Shown here one piece after another: positions 52,520 through 60,363 of a DNA stretch of 64,000 nucleotides (its first letter is position 1; each line of letters begins with the position of its first letter). Source of the stretch: Paenibacillus phytorum (GTDB taxonomy: Bacteria; Bacillota; Bacilli; Paenibacillales; NBRC-103111); NCBI RefSeq assembly GCF_013141715.1, contig NZ_WHOA01000241.1:124001-188000 (forward strand), in the 5' to 3' direction. Below the pieces are notes generated by a model, which was not told the DNA's origin, made no database searches, and worked only from the letters and a program-made list of their open reading frames with translations. A program made the translations under genes and the position numbers.

Positions 52520-53815
52520 CTACTTTGCTATAACTCCATTCTTACGGAGCATGCGAAGGATCTCTAATAAGATCACATTTAAGCTAATCCAAGCACCTCC
52601 AAAAACATAACCAGCGATGACATCACTTGGGTATTGAACGTCAAAGAAAATGCGACTGACCCCAACTAGCAAACATAGAATGATCACTAGAAATGTTGCT
52701 GTGATACGAACCTTCAACTTTACTTGATGCCGAACCAGTAAATAGGCAGCAAAGCCACATACGGTTAACGAAATTAAAGTCTTCTCACTGGGAAACGTAG
52801 AGGGAAATGGATAGTTAGTAGAAGACGGACCAATGCGATGAAACAATGCGCGCAATCCCTCATCCAGAGCCTCTCCTCCCACAATAACAATTGTAAAAGA
52901 CTGCAATTCAAGCATACGATCTTTGCTTTTTATTAAAATCCAAAGAGAGGTAACTACGATTAGAGGGACAAATACGTAATAAGAGCCCAATATGGCAAAA
53001 CGGTTCATCCAAACGGTCCAATCTGGATCAAATACCTCATGAATGATATAGCTCGTGACTTCATCAAATAAAGCAAATTCATTAGCTAAGAAATCTTGGA
53101 TCAGTCCGATCATTAAGGTTATGAATGCAGCGAAAATCGCAAAGGCAGCAAGCACAATAAACTTAACCTTACCCATAGAATGAAAGTTATGGCTTCCTTT
53201 TTCCAGACTGTTAGTAAGCATTTCCTTAAATCGAAGCTTATTTTTTCTATATAAATATACCATGATGAAAATGAAAGCCGCGATAATCCCGGCGTAAATC
53301 AGATATCGATTCATCGTATGATGATATTGCTCCCATTTCGGACCTAATACTTTCCCAAGGGAAATAAAAACGCTAACCCAAATGAAAGCTCCTGTATAAG
53401 CATACCATGCATATTTATGAAAACTAATACGTGTCACGCCCGAGAAGTACCCGGTAAAATGACGAATCCCAGGAATAAAATAGGCGATAACCAGCACTTT
53501 ATTACCATATTTCTGAAACCAATATGAAATTTTATCAAGTTTATCAGGACCTAAATGAACACGAGTACCATATTTTTCAAAGAACGGTGTACCTAGTCGA
53601 AAGCCAATCCAGTAAGAAAGGGTCACACCGGTTGATACACCAGCACCTGCTGTTAATATACAAAGGAACCAATTTAGCTTTCCTTGATAAATCAGTAGTC
53701 CTGCATAGCTCATCAAAACTTCCCCGGGAAGTGGTAACGCAAGCATCTCAAGTAAAAGGGCAAAGAAGAGAACCCAGTAGCCATAATGTTCTAACCAACT
53801 AGTTAAAAACCCCAA
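52520..53815 (-). CDS. DedA - PAP2 fusion membrane protein with degenerate PAP2 motifs
   Basis: 431 residues, start TTG 53815 with AAGGAGGAG eight bases upstream. The first ~200 residues are a DedA/VTT domain (PLPGEVLMSYAGLL; FIPGIRHFTGYFSGV), proteins tied to undecaprenyl-phosphate or lipid flipping. The rest is a PAP2 phosphatase-like domain. Its three phosphatase motifs are altered: RALFHRIGPSS for K-x6-RP, FPSEKTL for PSGH, and SRIFFDVQYPSD for SR-x5-H-x3-D, so both catalytic His are missing. The domain is probably inactive as a phosphatase. It may be the first gene of the sigma-factor operon. Confidence 0.88.
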   Translation of the reverse strand: MGFLTSWLEHYGYWVLFFALLLEMLALPLPGEVLMSYAGLLIYQGKLNWFLCILTAGAGVSTGVTLSYWIGFRLGTPFFEKYGTRVHLGPDKLDKISYWFQKYGNKVLVIAYFIPGIRHFTGYFSGVTRISFHKYAWYAYTGAFIWVSVFISLGKVLGPKWEQYHHTMNRYLIYAGIIAAFIFIMVYLYRKNKLRFKEMLTNSLEKGSHNFHSMGKVKFIVLAAFAIFAAFITLMIGLIQDFLANEFALFDEVTSYIIHEVFDPDWTVWMNRFAILGSYYVFVPLIVVTSLWILIKSKDRMLELQSFTIVIVGGEALDEGLRALFHRIGPSSTNYPFPSTFPSEKTLISLTVCGFAAYLLVRHQVKLKVRITATFLVIILCLLVGVSRIFFDVQYPSDVIAGYVFGGAWISLNVILLEILRMLRKNGVIAK

Positions 53816-53857
53816 TTTAATACTCCTCCTTTCTTAGTATTTTGATCGCCCAAAGGG

Positions 53858-53893
53858 AAAAATAACCCTTTATCCAGCTCAAGGGTTATTTTT
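53858..53893 (-). terminator. Terminator of the second RND gene
   Basis: AAATAACCCTT (53860-53870) pairs with AAGGGTTATTT (53881-53891); on the minus strand it is followed by T-rich sequence. It separates the RND gene from the DedA-PAP2 gene. Confidence 0.8.
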
Positions 53894-53903
53894 AATTATT
53901 CTT

Positions 53904-56900
53904 TTAGTTCGTTTTTGTCTTTTTCTTACCTTGCATCCATTCATAAATAATAGGAATAACCATGAAACTATTTAGTGTTGAAGTGATCATCCCGCCAATT
54001 ACCACAATTCCAAGCGTTTGGGATATAACTGTATCGGCACTCTGAGATAGCGCCAATGGCACAAGTGTAAGAACAGTTGTACCTGCTGTCATGAAAATGG
54101 GGCGGACCCTAGATAAACTGCCTTGGAGTACAGCATCTCTCAATTCAATGCCATATCTACGATTCCGTTCAATTTTATCAATCATGACGATTCCATTTGT
54201 TACGACGATTCCTATTAGCATCAATAGACCGATTAGTGCAGCGAGGTTCCACTCACCATGAATGAGATAAAGAGAAATGACGACGCCGCTTAAGGCAAGA
54301 GGAATGCTTAGTAGAACCGCAAACGGTGCCTTCCAGCCTTTGAAAACAAAACTGGTGATAAGCAGAACAAGTAAAATGGATACAGCAACTGCAATAGAAA
54401 TTTCAAAAATCATTTGCTTTACTTGCTCAGAAATACCGCCAAGCGAGTATGTGACTCCATTTGGCAATTGAATGCTTTTCAGCGTGTTATCCACATCATT
54501 TGAAACTCTGTTGATATCATTCGAGATGATCTGCGTAACCACAACGGCAAGAGGTTCTCCGTCTCGTTCTTGAATAGAAGATGAAGAATTACTTTCATGA
54601 ATACTTGCTAGTTGATCCAGTCTTATTTGTTGACCATCTTTTGTTGTAAAAGACTCTGCTGCAAGGGAAGCTAAGACGTCCTTAGACTCGTTCATTTTTG
54701 AAGTATTTGCATCCTTCGTTTTAATTGGATCGATGTAGACATCGACACCGGTACTTCCATTAGCAGTAGGAATGTCAAAATCTTTAGCCTTCGTCATGTA
54801 GAGGGCCAAAATCTTATTTATATCTTCGAGCTTGACGCCGGATTGTTCGATCTTATCCCGAATTAATGTTACTGCATATTTAGGAATACCGCTGGTTAGA
54901 TCTGTTTTCCCGTCCACGCTCAAACCAGATATATTTGCAAGCTTAGTACGAACCAACTGCGCAGCGTTTTCGAGTGTTTGTTGATCGGCTCCGCTAAGCA
55001 AAATTTTCATTTGAGAATCGTCACCGGCGATGTTTTGGTTTGTGACCGTAAAGACTGCTTTGCTGGTTATAGCGTCTAATTCTTTCTGTTCGTCTTGGAT
55101 AAAGGCATCCAATTGATTCTTATCTTTCAGTATCACAGATAAGTTCCCTACATTCGGTAGCTGTATAAAACCACCACCTGCATCAAAAACGTCATCCGCT
55201 TGCGGAGTAAAATTCGAACCGAATGTGGCAGAAAAGGATGCCACGTTTGAATGATTTCGAAGTACATCCTCGACTTTTTTCACTTCTGAATCTACCTCCG
55301 AAAGCGAACTACCCTTAGGGAGTTCCACTTTAACTGCTACTTGGCCTGATTTAGCGCTGGGTAACAAATTAATCGGAAGCTGCGTGGCAAAAAATGCCGC
55401 GGCTACAAACAAAACAAGTGAAAGGATGATGACTGTTTTCTTTCGGTTCAACGCCAAAAGCAAAACGGGCTTCATTAGGGGCTCAAGGGTTACGGCTTTC
55501 GTGTTTAACCCTTTCCAGCCAAGAAAAGCAAGCGATGGTATCACGAACATGGCCACAAGGAAGGATACAATAAGGGCAATGACAACGGACCATGCGAATC
55601 CAGAATAAGAAGCACCAATAATACCTCCTACCAGTGCTATCGGAACATAGACGGCAATCGTAGTAGCTGTAGAAGCAAAAATAGCAGGCAGCATCTCGTT
55701 TACTGCCGCAACAAGCGTTCCTATAAGAGGTTTATCTTTATTTTCTTGAACTTTACGATACATGTTGTCTAAAATAACAATGGCATCATCGACAATTCTC
55801 CCCATAGCTACGATAAGCCCTGATATCGTTAAAATATTAAGCGTTACTCCCATAGATTTGAGAATTGCTGTAGTTGCTAATAGAGAGATAGGTAAGGATA
55901 TAGCAATTAACAAGGTAGAACGTATATTTCTGAAAAAGAATAATACGCACAGCATAGAGAATAAACAACCCCAAAGCCCTTCATGGACTAATCCTTTCAA
56001 AGAGGAATTGAGGTCATGTTCTCTGTCCAATAACAGATTTAGCGCGACATCCCCGTTTTTAACAGATGCAATATGCGATGAGCGATCTTTTACTTTTTGT
56101 GCTACATCGGTGATGTTGGCAGACGGCGTTTTTAAAACATCGATTAACACGCTCGCCTTTCCTTCAGTTCGAGAAATGGTTTTCACATCGGTTAGAGAAT
56201 GGGAAACATCCGCTACTGTGGATAAGGCAACTGATTTCCCTTGTTTATTTTTGATCTGAATATTTCCTAATTCTTGATCACTGAGATTCCAACTTTCAAT
56301 AATGACTGGGATAGATGCCCTAGCATTGGCAATGTTGCCCTTAGACCAGTTCGGCAGCGAAGTCGTAACGGATTGGTTGAAGTCATCCATGCTCATTCCA
56401 CTATTCACTAAGTCTTTCATTCGGACTGTGATGACATATCCATTATTAGCTCCGCCGACAGTTCTTACATCAGCTACACCAGGAACGGATTTTAATTGGT
56501 TTACAATGTCCGTTTGAATTTTTGAACGAAGCATTAGATCATCCACTTGTGCGCTTTTGGAGATCACACTATAGCTTAATATTGGAAACGAACTTGTCGT
56601 AACACGAGTAACTGCAGGCTTGGCCACGCCGCTAGGTAGATCCACATTGTTTAATGTTTGCTTAATTTCATTTTCTGCTTTAGTCATATCAAAACTCATG
56701 GGGAAATAGAGGTTCATGAGTAAACCGCCATCATAGGAGGTGGTCTCTACATTCGTTAATCCATCTGATGCACGAATCGCATCTTCAAGCTTTGAGGTAA
56801 TATCCTTCTTCATTTGTTCAGCTTGATATGCTGGTGCGCGCAGAGAAACCATGAGAGTTGTATTGTTAATTCCCGGTAAGTAATCACGCTGCATTTGAAA

Positions 56901-56990
56901 AGCGGAGGCGGCCCCCCAAGCTATAATAAGCACGATACAAATAATGATGATCGTGGCACGCTGCATGGCAGCTTCAATCAGTTTCTTCAT
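53904..56990 (-). CDS. RND family efflux permease, second copy
   Basis: 1028-residue RND transporter. The N-terminal helix (about 12-30), large external loops and twelve-helix layout are clear; the proton-relay Asp pair lies in GRIVDDAIVILDN (about 400-412) and the C-terminal half has LIGLLMLIGIVVTNGIVMIDK. The sequence is clearly different from the RND permease at 34836 and no adaptor gene accompanies it. GAAAGGAG precedes the ATG. It is probably transcribed alone. The substrate is unknown; SwrC-like lipopeptide or drug export is the family precedent. Confidence 0.92.
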   Translation of the reverse strand: MKKLIEAAMQRATIIIICIVLIIAWGAASAFQMQRDYLPGINNTTLMVSLRAPAYQAEQMKKDITSKLEDAIRASDGLTNVETTSYDGGLLMNLYFPMSFDMTKAENEIKQTLNNVDLPSGVAKPAVTRVTTSSFPILSYSVISKSAQVDDLMLRSKIQTDIVNQLKSVPGVADVRTVGGANNGYVITVRMKDLVNSGMSMDDFNQSVTTSLPNWSKGNIANARASIPVIIESWNLSDQELGNIQIKNKQGKSVALSTVADVSHSLTDVKTISRTEGKASVLIDVLKTPSANITDVAQKVKDRSSHIASVKNGDVALNLLLDREHDLNSSLKGLVHEGLWGCLFSMLCVLFFFRNIRSTLLIAISLPISLLATTAILKSMGVTLNILTISGLIVAMGRIVDDAIVILDNMYRKVQENKDKPLIGTLVAAVNEMLPAIFASTATTIAVYVPIALVGGIIGASYSGFAWSVVIALIVSFLVAMFVIPSLAFLGWKGLNTKAVTLEPLMKPVLLLALNRKKTVIILSLVLFVAAAFFATQLPINLLPSAKSGQVAVKVELPKGSSLSEVDSEVKKVEDVLRNHSNVASFSATFGSNFTPQADDVFDAGGGFIQLPNVGNLSVILKDKNQLDAFIQDEQKELDAITSKAVFTVTNQNIAGDDSQMKILLSGADQQTLENAAQLVRTKLANISGLSVDGKTDLTSGIPKYAVTLIRDKIEQSGVKLEDINKILALYMTKAKDFDIPTANGSTGVDVYIDPIKTKDANTSKMNESKDVLASLAAESFTTKDGQQIRLDQLASIHESNSSSSIQERDGEPLAVVVTQIISNDINRVSNDVDNTLKSIQLPNGVTYSLGGISEQVKQMIFEISIAVAVSILLVLLITSFVFKGWKAPFAVLLSIPLALSGVVISLYLIHGEWNLAALIGLLMLIGIVVTNGIVMIDKIERNRRYGIELRDAVLQGSLSRVRPIFMTAGTTVLTLVPLALSQSADTVISQTLGIVVIGGMITSTLNSFMVIPIIYEWMQGKKKTKTN

Positions 56991-57115
56991 TTTGAAACTC
57001 CTTTCAAATTTGCCTTATAACTTGAAGGACTTTGCTTTTGCCCAGATTGTTCAGCTTGTCTTTTGGTTTTTTTATCCTGTTGGTTTTTGGGATGTATGTA
57101 TAGTGGAAAATCAAA

Positions 57116-57143
57116 GAATCCCGTCCTATGGAGGACGGGATTC
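57116..57143 (-). terminator. Hairpin, probable terminator of the 64-residue gene
   Basis: GAATCCCGTCC (57116-57126) pairs perfectly with GGACGGGATTC (57133-57143). The T-run on the minus strand is broken (CTTTGATTTT), so termination may be partial. Confidence 0.65.
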
Positions 57144-57187
57144 AGTAATCATATTAATTTTAGAAAAAGAGCCTTCAATCTCAACCC

Positions 57188-57382
57188 TTATTTCTTTTTC
57201 ACTTCTTCTACAAACACGTCACTTGCATCACGGTTACTTCCAAGCTCGAGGATCGTATATTTCTTCTCACCAATCATGATGACATCTTCAACTTCTGGAA
57301 GCGGATCCCCTAAATATACAGTTCCCAAATACACATTACTGCTCTTCAAACGTAAATTCCATCGATGCTGTTGTTTCGTCAT
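57188..57382 (-). CDS. Small hypothetical protein
   Basis: 64 residues from the ATG at 57382, which has GGGAGG nine bases upstream. Sequence begins MTKQQHRWNLRLKSSNVYLG and runs in short beta strands (VEDVIMIGEKKYTILELG) to a basic end EEVKKK. No signal or membrane segment. It stands alone between the RND gene and a tRNA region. I do not recognise a family. Confidence 0.65.
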   Translation of the reverse strand: MTKQQHRWNLRLKSSNVYLGTVYLGDPLPEVEDVIMIGEKKYTILELGSNRDASDVFVEEVKKK

Positions 57383-57513
57383 TTCCTTGTTCCTCCCAAG
57401 ATCTACTGTCATCAAGTTACCATAAATCAAGCCAAGATGAAAGCCCCACTATCAAACAAGCTCATAAGTATGGTACAGTAGAGTCAAGATTGACCGGGAA
57501 GGTTGACCATTAC

Positions 57514-57678
57514 ATGACTGCACAAGGTGTCTCAAAGGAAGAACTTTCCATCCTGCTCCCCAAGAATGACGAGTTATTTCACGGTTCACTGGCGAACATA
57601 TCTTACATTCCCAGGTCCAAAAAGAAACGAGGAACGCTTCCATTTTTCCAAAAGCTGTTCCGTTATTGGCGTAATTAA
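57514..57678 (+). CDS. Possible small protein upstream of tRNA-Val
   Basis: 54 codons from ATG 57514 (GGGAAGG about 10 bases upstream). The product begins MTAQGVSKEELSILLPKND and ends with a basic, aromatic tail PFFQKLFRYWRN that could lie on a membrane. Composition is protein-like, but there is no family match I know and the opposite strand is also open, so this is tentative. Confidence 0.4.
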   Translation: MTAQGVSKEELSILLPKNDELFHGSLANISYIPRSKKKRGTLPFFQKLFRYWRN

Positions 57679-57694
57679 GAATGATAACCATCTG

Positions 57695-57723
57695 TTGACA
57701 ATCACCTAAATCCTTGGTATATT
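57695..57723 (+). promoter_or_regulatory. Sigma-A type promoter of tRNA-Val
   Basis: TTGACA (57695-57700), a 17-base spacer and TATATT (57718-57723), 21 bases before the tRNA. Confidence 0.85.
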
Positions 57724-57743
57724 ACTAATTGTCTTCAAAAAAC

Positions 57744-57816
57744 GACTTGTTAGCTCAGCTGGGAGAGCACTATCTTGACAGGGTAGGGGTCAGTGGTTCG
57801 AGCCCACTACAGGTCA
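57744..57816 (+). tRNA. tRNA-Val (GAC)
   Basis: 73-base cloverleaf: acceptor GACTTGT/ACAGGTC, D arm TAGCTCAGCTGGGAGAGC, anticodon loop TTGACAG with anticodon GAC, T arm GTTCGAGCC. The CCA end is not encoded. It is a single-gene unit between its own promoter and terminator. Confidence 0.93.
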
Positions 57817-57824
57817 TACCGAGA

Positions 57825-57852
57825 AAGTCCTTACATGGTAAGGGCTTTTTTG
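57825..57852 (+). terminator. Terminator of tRNA-Val
   Basis: AAGTCCTTAC (57825-57834) pairs with GTAAGGGCTT (57838-57847), followed by a T-run. Confidence 0.88.
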
Positions 57853-57937
57853 TTTGTTTCTCATATTTTTTGTGCTTTGAAACGCTATTCTAGTTGGATG
57901 ATTCCGATAGATGGCGTTTTTTTATGTTCTTTATGCA

Positions 57938-57965
57938 ATAAAAAGAGGCTGCTCTTTACAGCCTC
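57938..57965 (-). terminator. Terminator of the 96-residue gene
   Basis: On the minus strand GAGGCTG (57965-57959) pairs with CAGCCTC (57951-57945) and is followed by TTTTTATT. Confidence 0.8.
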
Positions 57966-57975
57966 CGTATATGTA

Positions 57976-58266
57976 TTATGTGATGTTGTATAAAGAAGCA
58001 AGGCAATCAACGAACATTTTGTTATATTCTTCTCGGGTATAGTCTTTATTGCAAGCAATGTCTCTTCCTAGGAATTGAAACCAGGTGATTTCGGTGGGAA
58101 TTTTTTTGTATACAAACTTTTCGTTCTGGATGAGAAATGTATCATTCTCGAAATAAGGTACATTGTCAAATTGGAGAGCTTTTTCGCCTTTTTGTTCACT
58201 AACTAATGTGGCCAAAAGTATTAGCATACGATAGGGATCACGGAATATTTCATATTGTTCAGTCAA
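57976..58266 (-). CDS. Hypothetical protein
   Basis: 96 residues from TTG 58266, chosen because AAAGGAG lies eight bases upstream, whereas the GTG at 58275 touches that site. The product begins with TEQYEIFRDPYRMLILLATL and contains aromatic, acidic segments (DNVPYFENDTFLI; TEITWFQFLGRD). One hydrophobic helix near residue 15 is too short to be a clear membrane segment. No family recognised. It is a single-gene unit with its own terminator. Confidence 0.65.
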   Translation of the reverse strand: MTEQYEIFRDPYRMLILLATLVSEQKGEKALQFDNVPYFENDTFLIQNEKFVYKKIPTEITWFQFLGRDIACNKDYTREEYNKMFVDCLASLYNIT

Positions 58267-58392
58267 GGTAAACACTCCTTTATCGGATAATGGACAACGT
58301 AATCATACTAGAACTAATTTCAGAATAGAATGCTTCCGTGGAAACTGGTGAGGAAATTGAAGGAATAGATGATCATTTCAAAGGAAAAAAAG

Positions 58393-58441
58393 AAAAGACT
58401 GATTTTCACTCTAAGGAGGATCGAGTGAATCAGTCTTTTTT
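58393..58441. terminator. Bidirectional terminator after the SASP gene
   Basis: AAAAGACTGATT (58393-58404) and CACTC pair with GAGTG and AATCAGTCTTTT (58428-58439). T-runs are present on both strands; the minus-strand SASP gene ends 22 bases away. Confidence 0.88.
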
Positions 58442-58462
58442 GCTTGCTCCTACATCAAAGGA

Positions 58463-58672
58463 TTAGCGTTTGAAGCTGGAAAGTTGTTGCTCAGCTATTT
58501 GCACTAATCGCTTCGTGATGTTGCCACCAATTGCACCAGCATCACGTGTTGCCAAATTACCGTTGTAACCAGTAGGGGAGAGAGGGACACCAATTTCCTG
58601 AGCGACTTCGTACTTCAGTTGATCCAATGCTGCCTTTGCTTGTTGTACGACTAAAGTGTTGTTTCTAGCCAT
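58463..58672 (-). CDS. Alpha/beta-type small acid-soluble spore protein
   Basis: 69 residues with both family signatures: KYEVAQEIGVPL (containing the GPR protease site between Glu and Ile) and GNLATRDAGAIGGNITKRLV. These proteins coat and protect spore DNA and are degraded at germination. GGAGATGATT precedes the ATG, and a sigma-G-like promoter stands 33 bases upstream. It shows that the organism forms endospores. Confidence 0.96.
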   Translation of the reverse strand: MARNNTLVVQQAKAALDQLKYEVAQEIGVPLSPTGYNGNLATRDAGAIGGNITKRLVQIAEQQLSSFKR

Positions 58673-58704
58673 TCATAATCATCTCCTTTTTTTTGGTACA
58701 CCAG

Positions 58705-58734
58705 TATTATTTGAATGTTCAGATTATTTATTCA
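58705..58734 (-). promoter_or_regulatory. Sigma-G-like promoter of the SASP gene
   Basis: On the minus strand TGAATA (58734-58729), a 17-base spacer and AATAATA (58711-58705) match the forespore sigma-G consensus TGAATA...CATAATA except for one base. Confidence 0.7.
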
Positions 58735-58786
58735 TGAAATTTAAAAAAATTACAAGTTTTTTTACTGCCTCCCAAACATCAATAAA

Positions 58787-58808
58787 CCCCCAACCAGTAG
58801 GTTGGGGG
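58787..58808 (-). terminator. Terminator of the acidic small gene
   Basis: CCCCCAACC (58787-58795) pairs with GGTTGGGGG (58800-58808); on the minus strand TTTATT follows. Confidence 0.75.
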
Positions 58809-58827
58809 GGATATATAATTAGGATGA

Positions 58828-58983
58828 TTATTCCTCTTCGGATTCCGTGCTTTCTTCCGCAGCAGCAGCTTCTTGGTTAGCTTCTGCAACTTCTTCAGAC
58901 ACCTCTTCGTTCACCACTTCTTCGGTGGACTCTGGGGCGGTTTCTTCTTCATTTTGGGATACAACTTCTTCCTCTTGACTCAT
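58828..58983 (-). CDS. 51-residue protein with no basic residue, extremely acidic
   Basis: ATG 58983 stands behind CAGAGGAGGTGAC, one of the best ribosome binding sites in the window, and the frame ends in TAA followed by a terminator hairpin. The product starts MSQEEEVVSQNEEETAPE and ends AAEESTESEEE. By my count 21 of 51 residues are Glu and there is no Lys, Arg or His, so the pI must be near 3. It is expected to be disordered. Function unknown; its neighbour is the SASP gene, so a spore or DNA/metal-related role is only a guess. Confidence 0.75.
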   Translation of the reverse strand: MSQEEEVVSQNEEETAPESTEEVVNEEVSEEVAEANQEAAAAEESTESEEE

Positions 58984-59247
58984 ATATTGTCACCTCCTCT
59001 GATACGTATAGTATCATCATAGCTGCTTCTAGTAAGCTAAACAAGTAGGGGGGAGGGGGAAATGATAGATTTAATGCAACCTTAATCAGTTTGTCATTCC
59101 TTGTGGAATTGGTATAGCAACATAAGTCGTATCCTGCTAGAAAATGCTTTGTTTTCGCCTGATATCACGATTAAGCATGTTTTATTTTTTCTATGAATAT
59201 ACATGAGGCGAAGCAGCAAAAGTCCATGATTTGCTAAGACTGAGCTT

Positions 59248-59285
59248 ATGCTTACGAAGTTAGTTTTCTTACGAAAACTCTTAGG
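59248..59285 (+). repeat. Hairpin leader element, one unit, before the gene at 59296
   Basis: ATGCTTACGAAGTT followed by AGTTTTC-TTAC-GAAAACT (59262-59279) and CTTAGGAGG. Same layout as before pyrR and pyrF, with a compensated change in the stem. The rest of 58984-59247 shows nothing I can support. Confidence 0.8.
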
Positions 59286-59295
59286 AGGAATCCGA

Positions 59296-59622
59296 ATGAA
59301 TCGGTCGGATGTTATTTTGGAGTTACAACTTGTACCGGAATTGCTTAAACAAGCAGAAGCCATCTATGTGGATGCGGTATCGGAATTGGCCTGGGCTAAG
59401 CATCAGCTTCTAGCCAAAGAATGTGAAGTAATTGGGGACGGAATGGTTACGGGGAAAAACGAGCTTCACCGGCAAGCGGAGATGTGGCCATACACCAAAG
59501 ATTTACAGCAGCAAGTTTTGCGGATGGAAGACGCCGTCGAGCATACGAAAGTTGAGTTCCATTTCTACAAGAGGAAGCTAGAGAATCTACAAATAATTGC
59601 GAAACTCATGACGATCTTATAA
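59296..59622 (+). CDS. Hypothetical coiled-coil protein
   Basis: 108 residues from ATG 59296, with TTAGGAGGA seven bases upstream. The protein is almost wholly helical and charged: SDVILELQLVPELLKQAEAI, then VSELAWAKHQLLAKE, and a C-terminal VEHTKVEFHFYKRKLENL. No signal peptide or membrane segment. It resembles small phage- or plasmid-type helical proteins in composition, but I recognise no family. It is preceded by the hairpin element shared with the pyr genes. Confidence 0.7.
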   Translation: MNRSDVILELQLVPELLKQAEAIYVDAVSELAWAKHQLLAKECEVIGDGMVTGKNELHRQAEMWPYTKDLQQQVLRMEDAVEHTKVEFHFYKRKLENLQIIAKLMTIL

Positions 59623-59790
59623 TGAGATAATGAAATGAAGTTTAAGTCTGCAATCGAGAGATTGCGGGCTTTTTGCTGTAGAACGCTAATTATGAAAAAA
59701 TTGTTCTTTTACTGCGGTTACAGTGTAATGCAGTTGTGCATCCTAAGGGTAGATTATGTAAAAGCCAAGTTTCCGGGAGGATATTGTTGT

Positions 59791-60342
59791 ATGAAATCAA
59801 TTAAGATTATCATGACTCTCAGTCTGGGGTTGCTAGTACTTACGGCTTGTCAAAGTGTGAAGAGCACTGTAACGACAGAAGCCGCATCACCACCATCAGA
59901 GCTGCAAGTTTCACTTATCGGTTCGAGCGGCCAACCTATAGGGACTGCCCATTTAACATCTGTTCAGGATGGCGTTCAGATTGATCTCCAAGTTAGCGGG
60001 CTGACGCCAGGAAATCATGGCTTACACTTTCACGAAAAAGCAGTCTGTGAAGCCCCTAACTTTGATTCGGCAGGAGCCCACTTCAATCCATTTAAGAAGG
60101 AACATGGCTTTCACAATCCGAAAGGATTCCATGCAGGCGATCTCCCCAATTTGGTCGTGGATGCGCAGGGAAATGGGAAGTTCAATGCCATAACAAAGTC
60201 TGCAGTGCTGCTTCCGGACAAGCCGAATTCATTGTTAAAACAAGGGGGGACTAGTCTGGTCATCCATGAGAAAGAAGATGATCTGAAGACGGATCCATCC
60301 GGTAATTCGGGAAAACGAATTGCGTGTGGTGCTGTGAAATAA
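59791..60342 (+). CDS. sodC: Cu/Zn superoxide dismutase lipoprotein
   Basis: 183 residues from ATG 59791 (GGGAGGA nine bases upstream). Lipobox VLTAC makes it a surface lipoprotein. The Cu/Zn SOD fold is clear: GLHFHEKAVC (two Cu His), GAHFNPFKKEHG (bridging and Zn His), GFHAGDLPN (Zn His and Asp), VIHEKEDDLKTDPSG (fourth Cu His) and KRIACGAVK. The complete metal set and the Cys pair suggest an active enzyme. It dismutates superoxide outside the membrane. The next gene begins 21 bases later. Confidence 0.92.
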   Translation: MKSIKIIMTLSLGLLVLTACQSVKSTVTTEAASPPSELQVSLIGSSGQPIGTAHLTSVQDGVQIDLQVSGLTPGNHGLHFHEKAVCEAPNFDSAGAHFNPFKKEHGFHNPKGFHAGDLPNLVVDAQGNGKFNAITKSAVLLPDKPNSLLKQGGTSLVIHEKEDDLKTDPSGNSGKRIACGAVK

Positions 60343-60363
60343 TGGAAGGAGCTGTCTGACAAC

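Noticed and set aside
57452..57691. 79-codon minus-strand frame near tRNA-Val
   Set aside because: No start signal; the opposite frame from 57514 looks slightly better, and neither is certain.
59055..59085. Purine run AGGGGGGAGGGGG followed by a seven-codon frame (MIDLMQP)
   Set aside because: Looks like a ribosome site with a tiny leader peptide, but there is no downstream gene close enough and no conservation evidence.
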